Shown one piece after another: positions 36,201 to 44,042 of a DNA stretch of 64,000 nucleotides. Source of the stretch: Nocardia colli (lineage in GTDB: Bacteria > Actinomycetota > Actinomycetes > Mycobacteriales > Mycobacteriaceae); contig NZ_VXLC01000019.1 in assembly GCF_008704205.1 (NCBI RefSeq), forward strand, positions 86,851 to 150,850, given 5' to 3'. Each line of letters opens with the position of its first letter. The stretch's first letter is position 1. Under the pieces are notes generated by a model that searched no databases, had not been told where the DNA came from, and saw nothing but the letters and a program-made list of their open reading frames with translations. The position numbers and the translations under genes are program-made.

Positions 36201-39042
36201 TTTGGTGGAGATGACCGGGGCCAACCGGATGTCGGTGCAGCAGTCCGCGCACGCCATCGGCTCCGGCAGTCTGCTGGTTCGGACCGAGGACAACCTGTTC
36301 GGGTTCATCCACTCGTCGGTGCCGGAATGGTTGGTGGCCAACCACATCGCCGAGCAGTTCGCCGCGGGCATCGCCGCGCCGCCGCAGCTCGCGCACGCGC
36401 CGCTGTCCCAGCTGTCCATCGACTTCCTCTGCGACCTCGCCGATGTCCGGATCGCGCGCATCTGGGCCGACGGTGTGCTGGACGACCCGGCCGCCGACGA
36501 GGTCTCGCGGACCAACGCGATTCGGCTCACCACCCGGCTGCGGACCGCGCCGACCGCCGATCTGCGCGGCGCGATCCTGATCGGCGAGGATCTGTCCTAT
36601 CGCGACATGCAGCAGGTCGACCTGACTGGTGCGGATCTGACCGGCGCGCGGTTGGTCGGGGTGAACCTGGATCGTGCGGTGCTGCACGGCGCTCGGCTGG
36701 TCGGTGCGCGGTTGGACGAGGCGAGCCTGGTCGGCGCGGACCTGACCGACGCCGATTTCACCAGGGCGCGGTTGGCTCACACGGATCTGACCGGGACCCG
36801 CGCCACCGGAAGCCGCTGGGAGCGCGCGGCGCTGCTCGACGTCATCGGTACCCCGGCGGGCACCGATCTGCGCGGTGCGGCGTGGGTGCCCGGTTCGGTG
36901 GCGAGAACCGAATTCGCCCCGGCCTCCATCGGAGTCCGGCACGGGTTCCACGCTCGGCACGGCAGACTGCCGCAGCCACTGGCCTACAGCCCCGACGGCG
37001 GCACCCTGGCCATCGGCAGCGACGACGGCGGAGTGCTGATCTGCGACACCGAAACCGGGCTGCCGCTGCGTACCTTGCAGGGGCATCGCAATCGTTCGTT
37101 CGCGATCGCCTACACCGATACCGTGCTGGTCAGTGGTTCCAGCGACGGCACCGTCGGCATCTGGGATGTCGAGACCGGCGAACTGCGCCGAATCCTGCAC
37201 GGGCACAGCGAATGGCCGTGGCCGGTCACGCTGAACCGCACGGGTGATCTGCTGGCCACCGGCGACGCGCAGGGGATGCTGCGGCTGTGGTCGCTGCCGA
37301 GCGGTGACCTGCTGCACGAATGCGCGCCCGCCAATGGTAGCCGAGAGCTGATCTTCAGCTTGGCAATTCACGAGGGCGTCGTCGCCGCGGCCTACCGCGA
37401 CGGGGTGGTTCGGCTGTGGGACGTCGAAAGCGGGCGCGAGCGAGGCGAATTCGTCGGCGCGAGCGGGGCCGTGTTCCGGGTCGTGTTCAATCCGGCGGGG
37501 GATCTGCTGGCGGTCGGCGATGTCCGCGGCATGGTGGCGCTGTGGGATCCGGTGCGGTGCGAGCTGATCCGGCAACTGCCCGGCCACACCGGGCGGGTGT
37601 ACACGCTGGCCTTCCATCCTCGGCTGCCGCTGCTGGCCAGCGGGGATACCGATGGGGGACTGCGCATCTGGGATGTCGAGACCGGGGAGGCGAAGTACGC
37701 GCCGTCCGATCACAACGCCGCCCTCTACTGGGTGGTCTTCGATCCCAGCGGCGATCTGCTCGCCTCGGGCGACAGCGCCGGCCTGCTCTGCCTGCGCGAC
37801 AGCGCGACCGGCGAACTGCGGCACCGGATCACCGCGCACACCGGATCGATCTGGCCGTTCGCGTTCCGGCCGGACGGCGGGCAGCTCGCGGTCACCGACG
37901 ACCAATTCACCACGCGGCTCTGGGATCCCGTATCGGGTGCGTGCCGGCATGTGCTCACGGGGCACGGTCGGCAGGTGCGGTCGGTGACGTTCAACGCGGA
38001 CGGCACGCTGTTGGCCGCCGGTGGTAACGACGGCGTGGTACGGCTGTGGGATCCGGTTACGGCCAAGCAGATTCGACGTCTCGTTGGCAGCGAGGACCGG
38101 CTGGTCACGTTCGAGTCGGCGCTGTTCAGCCGGAAACAACCGCAGCAGCTCGCGGTGGTCGGCAACGACGGCCGGTTGAGCCTGCTCAACCTCGATACCG
38201 GAATGTTCCAGCGGCACATCAATGTCGAGGCCGCGCCGGTCTGGGCGATCGCCTTCGATCCCACCGATCAATACGTGGCGACGGCGAACGATGACGACAC
38301 GGTCATCATCTGGTCGCGCACCACCGGCGCGCTGCACATGGTGTGCGCGGAGCATCACGGGCGGGTGCGGTCCATCGAGTTCAACGAGGACGGCTCGCTG
38401 ATGGCCACCGGCTGCGACGATTCCGTGGTCCGGCTGTGGGACGTCGAATCCGGCAGGCTGCTGCGCGAATTCACCGGTCACCGCGACCGGGTGTACGCGG
38501 TGGTCTTCAACGGTGACCGGCTGGCCAGCGTCTCCTGGGACATGACGGTGCGGATCTGGGAGGTCGAGTCCGGCGCGAGCCTGCACGAGCTCACCCGGCA
38601 CACCGGGCGGCTGTGGGCGGCGGCGGTCGACCCGCAGAGCGGGATCCTCGCCACCGGCGGTGAGGACCTGGTGGTTCGCCTGTGGGACATGGCCACGGGG
38701 CGTCACCTGCACACCATGGAGGGCCACAAGCGACAGGTCTGGTCGCTGGCCTTTCATCCGTCCGGCCGGCTGCTCGCCAGCGGAGGCGACGACGGCAACA
38801 CCATCCTCTGGTCGGTTCCCGGCGGCGACTATCCGGATGCGGACACCGCGCCGACCATCCGCGCGGAGCTGCTGGGCCTGCCGGAAGGCTGGGCGGCCTT
38901 GGCTCCCGACGGCCGCTACAAGTTCGAAGGGAACACGGCGGGCCAGTTCTGGCACGTGATCGGCATGTCCCGATTCGAATCCGGCGAACTGGACCCGTAC
39001 CTGGCGGAGGTGGCGCAGCTGCCTTTGGATGCGCCGTTCTAG
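33292..39042 (+). CDS. TIR - phosphoesterase - NACHT - pentapeptide - WD40 STAND protein
   Basis: A 1916-residue signal-transduction NTPase. Modules in order: TIR domain (about 8-140; RDFFISYSPADERW, with Glu81 in GTMEWQ at the NADase catalytic position); a linker; a calcineurin-like phosphoesterase fold (198-480) in which GD (D251), GNHD (287-290) and RHDP (H403) remain, but the first DxH is replaced by Gly205/Arg207 and the last GHxH reads HGPGP (438-442), so it is probably catalytically impaired; an unknown alpha/beta segment (534-666, ending RYPPDLYVPQRF); a NACHT domain with Walker A GDFGRGKT (697-704), Walker B LLFDGFDEL (D772, D775, E776) and Arg808; winged-helix/helical arm; pentapeptide repeats (about 1089-1190); fifteen WD40 units (about 1225-1845), enough for two propellers; and a C-terminal cap. 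By analogy with TIR and NACHT defence proteins the WD40 part would sense, NACHT oligomerise, and TIR destroy NAD. This is inference. Confidence 0.9.
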   Translation: MTQQGGRARDFFISYSPADERWATWLAWQLESAGYRTLIQAWDFVPGTNFIDFMDRGVRDSAVVLAVLSDNYLQSRYGTMEWQAAFRTDPGKLLPIRIADCALEGLLATLTYIDLVDVPTDEEARRILMERVRHLLAGRGKPQQEPRFPNELGTGALPDRYGDEEQAGPVESPLNRRTPVAAPAFPGGTQRDEHRSGVSVLHVAGPRFGRGLFASDEPSTARELQARIYANVTQLVGQGVPKPDLIVVTGDLTESGRPREVDEALTFLTGLRVLLGLEPDRLIVVPGNHDVSKVACHAYFLNCEARDRKPQPPYFPKLEQYARLFAELYQGLDHLVFDVGQPWTLFPIPELRVVVAGLNSTMAATHLPDDDYGRIGEPQAAWFAERLRPFEENGWLRLGVVRHDPLPGPAASPRDPALLRDADTLSRLLGGRLNLLLHGPGPGGPHLDRLDGRLPVIPAGAAGRDEIIHLTTEGLSRYSATAAQSAEPTARLTAPWANAVAALASNTLPELTGPDEPDDPVTETPAIVDPHGRLLERVAEVCETRYPEARIRRVESEPPHLFITHQRDDVTAQWRVGVHVGDMTRQVVEEFLGLDPEYGSELVYRGAPPPRSLRDEAASHGLRVRSFTEFQGLLDLEDYLAKQVERLRTDRRYPPDLYVPQRFRALEHGDQSVHDDLVAELLRLVAADHGRFVLVLGDFGRGKTFALHELARRITESMPVLIPILIDLRTLDKTHSVDALVAAHLANHGEDRIDLKALRYMLREGRVVLLFDGFDELVTRISYEFAADHLETLLQAAVGKAKIVVASRTQHFESRAQVLTALGERVGLLQDRQILNIEDFAPAQVHAFLTNRYGGDVHRADARMRLITGIEDLLGLAQNPRMLSFIADLDERRLRAAAGAQQAVGAAGLYREILESWLSYETDRTAATAGSLPGLGLHELWLAVTEFALRIWETGEPYLRLAELTEVAQSLVEMTGANRMSVQQSAHAIGSGSLLVRTEDNLFGFIHSSVPEWLVANHIAEQFAAGIAAPPQLAHAPLSQLSIDFLCDLADVRIARIWADGVLDDPAADEVSRTNAIRLTTRLRTAPTADLRGAILIGEDLSYRDMQQVDLTGADLTGARLVGVNLDRAVLHGARLVGARLDEASLVGADLTDADFTRARLAHTDLTGTRATGSRWERAALLDVIGTPAGTDLRGAAWVPGSVARTEFAPASIGVRHGFHARHGRLPQPLAYSPDGGTLAIGSDDGGVLICDTETGLPLRTLQGHRNRSFAIAYTDTVLVSGSSDGTVGIWDVETGELRRILHGHSEWPWPVTLNRTGDLLATGDAQGMLRLWSLPSGDLLHECAPANGSRELIFSLAIHEGVVAAAYRDGVVRLWDVESGRERGEFVGASGAVFRVVFNPAGDLLAVGDVRGMVALWDPVRCELIRQLPGHTGRVYTLAFHPRLPLLASGDTDGGLRIWDVETGEAKYAPSDHNAALYWVVFDPSGDLLASGDSAGLLCLRDSATGELRHRITAHTGSIWPFAFRPDGGQLAVTDDQFTTRLWDPVSGACRHVLTGHGRQVRSVTFNADGTLLAAGGNDGVVRLWDPVTAKQIRRLVGSEDRLVTFESALFSRKQPQQLAVVGNDGRLSLLNLDTGMFQRHINVEAAPVWAIAFDPTDQYVATANDDDTVIIWSRTTGALHMVCAEHHGRVRSIEFNEDGSLMATGCDDSVVRLWDVESGRLLREFTGHRDRVYAVVFNGDRLASVSWDMTVRIWEVESGASLHELTRHTGRLWAAAVDPQSGILATGGEDLVVRLWDMATGRHLHTMEGHKRQVWSLAFHPSGRLLASGGDDGNTILWSVPGGDYPDADTAPTIRAELLGLPEGWAALAPDGRYKFEGNTAGQFWHVIGMSRFESGELDPYLAEVAQLPLDAPF

Positions 39043-39159
39043 GAGCTGGCGCAGGCGAGGTGCAGGGCGATTTGTGCAGTGGGACGGGTGCGCCGGGCCG
39101 AGGTGCTGAGATAGAGATAGTGTCGTTGTTGCACTGTTGCCTCAGCGAGGAGATCGAGC

Positions 39160-39720
39160 ATGGTGGAGACGAGCGGGTCGGGCGCGGCTGAGCTGGCGGC
39201 GCTGCGGGCTCGGCGCTGCACGGCGGAGCAGGCGTTGGCGTTGTTCGACAGCTTGCCCGCGGTTCCGGTCGCCGAGATCACGACCGGGCGCTGGCGGGGC
39301 GATGAACTCGATACCGGGCATCCGTTCGCGGGGGTGCTGGTCGCGTCGGGCTGGTATGGCAAGCAGTTCGATGACCCGGATACCGTGCATCCGTTGCTGT
39401 TCGCCGTCGATGGGGTTGTCTTTCCGGTCGATCCGCGTCGAGTGCCGCTCGGGCTCGCGGGGCGGATTCCGATGGCCGGCGTGCGGGCGAGTAAGAAGGC
39501 GCTCGGCTATCTGCGGTTCGCGTTCCAAACGCAGAGGCCGACAGCGCGTTTGCGGAATGTGGAGTATCGCGGAGTGGTCAGTGCCGCGATGATCTACGAC
39601 CAGCTGCCGATCATCGATCACTTCCGGCGGGTCGACGAGCAGACGCTGCTCGGCGTGATGGATATGCGCGGGCTGGCTGAGCCGTATGTCTTCGTTCTGC
39701 GGCAGGACACTGCTTCCTGA
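39160..39720 (+). CDS. GXWXG/DUF4334 domain protein
   Basis: A 186-residue protein of the GXWXG-DUF4334 pair. The N-terminal motif is TTGRWRGDELDTGHPF, followed by LVASGWYGKQFDDPDTVHPLLF; the C-terminal DUF4334 part contains VEYRGVVSAAMIYDQLPIIDHFRRVDE, ending with VMDMRG and FVLRQD. These are small intracellular proteins of unknown role, frequent in actinobacteria. GAGGAG lies upstream of the ATG at 39160. It follows the giant STAND gene by 117 nt on the same strand, but nothing suggests a functional link. Confidence 0.8.
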   Translation: MVETSGSGAAELAALRARRCTAEQALALFDSLPAVPVAEITTGRWRGDELDTGHPFAGVLVASGWYGKQFDDPDTVHPLLFAVDGVVFPVDPRRVPLGLAGRIPMAGVRASKKALGYLRFAFQTQRPTARLRNVEYRGVVSAAMIYDQLPIIDHFRRVDEQTLLGVMDMRGLAEPYVFVLRQDTAS

Positions 39721-39883
39721 TCCAGGCATTTCGCGAGTGGTGGAGGCCTGGGCTGTTCCGGATTCCGGCTCGGGACAGCCGATCTCGGCCCAGTACACGG
39801 TAGGCGGGCGTAGAATTCAACAAGCGTAGAATTCTTAGTACTGGCGATACCTGCTGCGGCACAGTGACCGAGGAGGGCAGTCG

Positions 39884-41116
39884 ATGGAACAGACGACATG
39901 CTTGGTGGTCGGGGGTGGTCCCGCCGGAATGATCCTCGGATTGCTGCTCGCCCGCGCCGGGGTCGACGTGACCGTGCTGGAGAAACACAAGGACTTCCTG
40001 CGCGACTTCCGTGGTGACACAGTGCATCCCACGACCTTGGACCTGCTCGACGAGCTCGGGTTGGGTGCGGAATTCGCGAAACTGGGTGCGCGCAAACTGG
40101 ATCAGGTGCAGCTGGCGACCGCCAACGGGTTGCAGACCTTCGTCTCGTTGAAAGATCTTCCCGGCAAGCACAAGTACATCGCCATGGTGCCGCAGTGGGA
40201 CCTGCTCGACCTGCTCGCGCGCGCCGCTGAACAAGAGCCGAGCTTCCATCTGCGGATGAAAACCGAAGCGACCGATCTGGTTTGGTCCGACGGCAAAGTC
40301 GCCGGGGTCAGCTATCGGACCGCAGACGGTGCGAGCGGCGAGATCCGTGCCGATCTCACCGTTGCCTGTGACGGGCGTGGTTCGGTGCTGCGCGGCGCCG
40401 CGGAACTGGCGACACGGAGCTGGCCGACGCCGATGGATGTGTGGTGGTTCCGCTTGCCGCGCACCGAGATCGACCCCGCGGGCGCGGTACCGATCGTCGC
40501 CGCGCACCGGGCCGCGGTGCTACTCGACCGCGGCGACTACTGGCAGTGCGCCACCCTCATCGCCAAGGGCGCCGACGAGGTGGCGCGGCGCGGACCGGTC
40601 GGCGAGATCATGCGCACCATGGCCGATTCCGCGCCGTGGTTGAAAGACCGCGTCGACACCCTCACCAGCTGGGACGAGGTGAAACTGCTCGACGTCCAGC
40701 TCGACCGCCTGACCACCTGGTACACCGGCGGACTGCTCTGCATCGGCGACGCCGCGCACGCCATGTCCCCGGTCGGTGGCGTCGGCATCAACCTGGCCGT
40801 GCAAGACGCCGTCGCCGCCGCGAGAATCCTTGCCGCCCCGCTCCTCTCGCACACCGTCAGCACTCGCGACCTGGCCGAGGTCCAACGCCGCCGCACCCTC
40901 CCCACTGCGGTAACCCAAGGCATGCAACGCATTCTGCACACCCGCGTCATCCGCCCCGCCCTAGAAGGCGGCATCAACATCGCCAACTCCCCCCAGGCCC
41001 CCTTCCCGGTCCGCATCCTCCGTCGAATACCGATCCTCCGCAGCGTCCCCCCATTCCTGGTAGCCCGCGGCATCCGCCCCGAACACGCCCCCACCTTCGC
41101 CCGCCGCCCATCCTGA
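39884..41116 (+). CDS. FAD-dependent aromatic-hydroxylase-type monooxygenase
   Basis: A 410-residue flavoprotein of the PHBH-like (class A) monooxygenase family. The FAD-binding motifs are CLVVGGGPAGMILGLLLARAG at the N-terminus, the DG-type VACDGRGSVLRGAA, and CIGDAAHAMSPVGGVGINLAVQDA. FRGDTVHPTTLDLL is also typical. The substrate cannot be predicted; homologues act on phenols, polyketides and cofactors. GAGG precedes the ATG at 39884. Its 3' end is followed after 8 nt by a copy of the palindromic element. Codon usage towards the end is very C-rich, like its neighbours. Confidence 0.85.
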   Translation: MEQTTCLVVGGGPAGMILGLLLARAGVDVTVLEKHKDFLRDFRGDTVHPTTLDLLDELGLGAEFAKLGARKLDQVQLATANGLQTFVSLKDLPGKHKYIAMVPQWDLLDLLARAAEQEPSFHLRMKTEATDLVWSDGKVAGVSYRTADGASGEIRADLTVACDGRGSVLRGAAELATRSWPTPMDVWWFRLPRTEIDPAGAVPIVAAHRAAVLLDRGDYWQCATLIAKGADEVARRGPVGEIMRTMADSAPWLKDRVDTLTSWDEVKLLDVQLDRLTTWYTGGLLCIGDAAHAMSPVGGVGINLAVQDAVAAARILAAPLLSHTVSTRDLAEVQRRRTLPTAVTQGMQRILHTRVIRPALEGGINIANSPQAPFPVRILRRIPILRSVPPFLVARGIRPEHAPTFARRPS

Positions 41117-41124
41117 CCCACCCA

Positions 41125-41198
41125 GCCGCACACCTTCTGACCTGCCGCACACCAAATGGCATGCGATTCGATCTGCGGCAGATCAGAAGGTGTGCGGC
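41125..41198. repeat. 74-bp palindromic element, copy 4 (best preserved)
   Basis: Perfect 16-bp terminal inverted repeat GCCGCACACCTTCTGA / TCAGAAGGTGTGCGGC, then one mismatch, then a further perfect 8 bp (CTGCCGCA / TGCGGCAG), leaving a 24-nt loop that includes AATGGCATGCGATTC. The whole element can fold as a 25-position stem with one mismatch. It starts 8 nt after the monooxygenase stop. Confidence 0.92.
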
Positions 41199-41487
41199 AG
41201 CTTCAATCGTGCGGAGAGTTGTTGCGCGGCAGAGTGTCTAGGCGGTCGCGGGCTGCGCAGTGCGCCCCGGCAGGAGTCGGCGGCCGGGCCGCACCGCAGC
41301 GGATGAATTGAACCGGTTCGCGCACGCAGCTAGCGGTCTGGTGTCGTGTACCGGATTGCAGTGCGCCGCACGGCTCTGGGCCGCGATGGGTGGTGCCGAG
41401 CTGTGCCGGGCGTGGTCGGTGCCGGTGCGTACGAAGCAGGTGGCGGTGTCGTGTGGGTTGGGATTCGGTGCGCGGCTGGGTGTTTGG
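41199..41487. other. Gap between monooxygenase and oxidoreductase genes
   Basis: Together with the palindromic element this makes a 371-nt gap between convergent genes. No gene, repeat or clear terminator is seen in the remainder. Confidence 0.5.
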
Positions 41488-42468
41488 TTAGTCGGTGGGG
41501 TTTGGCTGGAGGATGTACTTGCCTAGTGGGGTGCGGGCTTCGATTTGTTGGTGGGCGTGGGCGGCTTGGTCGAGGGGGAGGACGGCTTCGATCGAGGGGG
41601 TGAGGGTGCCGGTGGCGGCTTGGGTGAGGGTGGTGGGGCGGGCTTCGGCTACTCGGGCTAGCCAGGTGGGGCCGGCGCAGCCGGTGAGGGTTAGGCCGCG
41701 GGTGATGAGGTCGGTGGCGGAGAGTTGGGCGGGGGTGCCGGAGAGCCAGCCGTAGCTGAGCATTCGGCCGCGTAGGGGTGTCATGGTGTCGAGGAGGTCG
41801 AGAGCGGTGGGGCCGCCGATGGCGTCGAAGACTACGTCGAGGGTTGTGCCGCTGAGGGTTTCGCGGAGGTGGGTGGGCCAGTCGGGGTTGTTGTGGTCGA
41901 TGACCTCGTCGGCGCCGAGTTTGCGGGCCTGTTCGATCTTCGCGGGACCGCCTGCGGTGGCGATGATGCGGGCCGCGCCGTACTCCTTGGCGAGCTGGGT
42001 GAGGTAGCTGCCGATTCCGGTTGCGGCGGCCTCGATCAGGACCGTTTCGGTGCCGGTGAGGGCGGCGGTTTCCAGCAAGGGGAGGGCCACCGAGCCACTC
42101 ATCAGGACCGCGGCCGCGTCCACCGAGGACAGGCCGTCTGGGATCGGGGTGACGGAATCGGCTGGTGCGCTGACGTATTCGGCGTATGCGCCGAAACCCA
42201 TGGTGGCCACCGCAACTCGGCGGCCGAGCAGCGCCGGATCGACGTCCGCGCCCACCTCGGTCACCACTCCCACCGCCTGGAAGCCGAAGACCAGCGGCGG
42301 CTCGACGCCGAGCGGGAACTCGCCGGAGCGCAGCTTGGTCTCCGGGAACAGGACGGGGATCGCCTCGGCGCGGATCACCACGTCGGCCGGCCCGGGCTGC
42401 GGCTCCGGGACCTCCTGCAGGACCAGTACCTCGGGGCCACCGGTCGCCGTCATTACGATTGCCTTCAT
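41488..42468 (-). CDS. MDR-family zinc-independent alcohol dehydrogenase/quinone reductase
   Basis: A 326-residue medium-chain reductase/dehydrogenase of the quinone oxidoreductase type. It begins MKAIVMTATGGPEVLVLQEV; the nucleotide-binding segment is TVLIEAAATGIGSYLTQLAKE with downstream GADEVIDHN. Catalytic-zinc cysteine and histidine ligands are absent, which places it with the NADPH-dependent quinone or enone reductases. Of two adjacent ATG codons (42471, 42468) the second is better spaced from GGAG. A good promoter precedes it and a palindromic operator overlaps that promoter, so the divergent TetR gene is its probable repressor. Confidence 0.88.
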   Translation of the reverse strand: MKAIVMTATGGPEVLVLQEVPEPQPGPADVVIRAEAIPVLFPETKLRSGEFPLGVEPPLVFGFQAVGVVTEVGADVDPALLGRRVAVATMGFGAYAEYVSAPADSVTPIPDGLSSVDAAAVLMSGSVALPLLETAALTGTETVLIEAAATGIGSYLTQLAKEYGAARIIATAGGPAKIEQARKLGADEVIDHNNPDWPTHLRETLSGTTLDVVFDAIGGPTALDLLDTMTPLRGRMLSYGWLSGTPAQLSATDLITRGLTLTGCAGPTWLARVAEARPTTLTQAATGTLTPSIEAVLPLDQAAHAHQQIEARTPLGKYILQPNPTD

Positions 42469-42483
42469 CATGAACTCCATAAG

Positions 42484-42539
42484 TTGACTGCTGGTCCAGT
42501 TGCTTCCGCAACGATATGGACCGGCGGTCAAGTTGTCAA
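42484..42539 (-). promoter_or_regulatory. Promoter with palindromic TetR-type operator
   Basis: On the minus strand, -35 TTGACA (42534-42539) and -10 TATCGT (42511-42516) are separated by 17 bp. A 15-bp inverted repeat with two mismatches, TTGACTGCTGGTCCA (42484-42498) and TGGACCGGCGGTCAA (42517-42531), flanks the -10 and fills the spacer; an inner hairpin GTTGC-TTCC-GCAAC lies between the arms. This fits autoregulated control by the divergent TetR protein, probably relieved by a substrate of the reductase. Confidence 0.75.
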
Positions 42540-42553
42540 CGAAAGCGGGTGCG

Positions 42554-43129
42554 ATGACCGACGGGCGTCCGAAGGAACGGGCCGACGCCGCGCGCAATCG
42601 GCGGGCGATTCTCGACGCGACGACCGCGCTGCTCGCCGAACACGGCGCCGAGGCGATCACCATGGACCGGGTCGCCGCCGCGGCGGGGGTCGGGAAGGGC
42701 ACCATCTTTCACCGCTTCGGCAACCGTGCCGGGCTGCTGCACGAGCTGGTCGAGGAGAGCGCGCTCACGCTGATGGACGCGATCACGAACGGTCCGCCGC
42801 CGTTGGGGCCCGGCGCGCTGGCCGGTGCGCGGCTGCTCGCCTACTTCGACGCGATGACGCGGCTGGTGATCGCGAACTCGGAGCTCATGGTCGCGTACCG
42901 CACGGAGCCGCCGCATCCGCGCACCGGGGAGTTCCACGCGTTCTGGGACAACCACATCACCGCGCTACTGCGTGCGGCGCGGCCCGATCTCGACGCCGAA
43001 GTGGTGGGCAGACTGCTGCTCAGCGCGATCGGCGGCGAGCTGGTGCAAAGGATGGTGCGTTCCGGCGAGACCGATCGGCTGCTCGACGCGGTGCGCGAAC
43101 TGGTCGAATCGGTACTGCGCACGCCCTGA
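42554..43129 (+). CDS. TetR-family repressor divergent from the quinone reductase
   Basis: A 191-residue TetR regulator. The N-terminal helix-turn-helix domain is RRAILDATTALLAEHGAEAI followed by MDRVAAAAGVGKGTIFHRFGNRAGLL; the C-terminal ligand domain is of the type with YFDAMTRLVIANSELMVAY. The ATG at 42554 (MTDGRPKERAD) was chosen over an upstream in-frame start whose sequence overlaps the operator. It is divergent from the MDR reductase with an 85-nt gap containing the operator. It converges with the CPBP gene. Confidence 0.88.
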   Translation: MTDGRPKERADAARNRRAILDATTALLAEHGAEAITMDRVAAAAGVGKGTIFHRFGNRAGLLHELVEESALTLMDAITNGPPPLGPGALAGARLLAYFDAMTRLVIANSELMVAYRTEPPHPRTGEFHAFWDNHITALLRAARPDLDAEVVGRLLLSAIGGELVQRMVRSGETDRLLDAVRELVESVLRTP

Positions 43130-43143
43130 AAGCGACTGAGCCG

Positions 43144-43956
43144 TCACCACATTGCGGCAAGCATCGGAATCGGCGCGTTGATGATCCCGTGAACGAGGAA
43201 GAGCAGCCAGGGATTTCGATATCGCGACCACAGGTAGCCGAGGAAGAGGCCGTAGCCGCCGAGGTGGACGAGGGTGGTGGCGAGGTCGATGCCGAAACCG
43301 TTGCCGCCGTGGATGGTTACGTGCCACGCCGCGTACAGCAACGCGCTCAGCACGATGGCGGGCCAGCGACCGTAGCTCGCCTCCAACCGGGTCTGGAGCC
43401 AGACTCGGTAGAAGATCTCCTCCAGCATCGCGTTCAGAACGAACACCGCGAGAAGGGCGATCAGATCTGGTCGCGCGCCGGTGTATTCATGTCCGAACAG
43501 CGTGAACAACGCCAGGAAGACAAGCACCGCGGGCATGGGACGAAGCCATCGACCGCGGGTGTCCACCCGATACCATTCGCGCCACGAGACCAATCGGAAC
43601 AACAGTGGAATGGCAAGCAGCAGAGCGAGTTTCAGTCCGAGAAACCAGGTATCGCCGCCAGGGGAGAGGTAGTAGCCGACGGCGAAGGCGAGGCCGAGCG
43701 CGAACAACCACCACGCCTGACGCGTCGTTCGCGGATCGCTCGGCAACAGTTCGTCGTCCCGCTTCGGCGGCACCAGCCAGGCGACCGCCAGCCCGCCGAA
43801 CACCGTCAGGCAGATCACCCACAGCGGCACGGTGTCGTCGTTGTCGGCGGAGTAGCGCAGCGCGGTGTGCCCCGTCCAGATCAGCGTCACTATCGCGGCG
43901 ACGAACACCAGGATTCCCGCGGCCAGCAGGATGTCGCCGGTTCGTCGAAGTCGCAT
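43144..43956 (-). CDS. CPBP-family intramembrane metalloprotease
   Basis: A 270-residue integral membrane protein of the CPBP (CaaX protease and bacteriocin-processing, Abi) family. About eight helices are seen. The catalytic motifs are NAMLEEIFYRVWLQTRLE (EExxxR), LLYAAWHVTIHG (conserved His) and FLVHGIINAPIPM (second His). Members act in self-immunity to bacteriocins, protein processing or unknown roles. GTG codons at 43965 and 43962 are alternative starts to the ATG used here. The HD-domain gene lies 86 nt upstream on the same strand. Confidence 0.85.
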   Translation of the reverse strand: MRLRRTGDILLAAGILVFVAAIVTLIWTGHTALRYSADNDDTVPLWVICLTVFGGLAVAWLVPPKRDDELLPSDPRTTRQAWWLFALGLAFAVGYYLSPGGDTWFLGLKLALLLAIPLLFRLVSWREWYRVDTRGRWLRPMPAVLVFLALFTLFGHEYTGARPDLIALLAVFVLNAMLEEIFYRVWLQTRLEASYGRWPAIVLSALLYAAWHVTIHGGNGFGIDLATTLVHLGGYGLFLGYLWSRYRNPWLLFLVHGIINAPIPMLAAMW

Positions 43957-44042
43957 GCGCACCACGATGCCATCGGCGCGCGCTCGTTCGACCCCGCGGA
44001 CCGGGATGTCGATCAGATGTCATACGAAAGGACGACCGCCGG

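Noticed and set aside
33760..38955. 1731-codon open frame on the minus strand opposite the STAND gene
   Set aside because: Very high GC with codon bias in the sense gene leaves the complementary frame free of stops; the translation has no domain structure and is a mirror of WD40 and pentapeptide repeats.
43144..43956. CPBP protease as an abortive-infection gene
   Set aside because: The family was once labelled Abi, but most members are processing proteases; no toxin, bacteriocin or phage-related neighbour supports a defence role.
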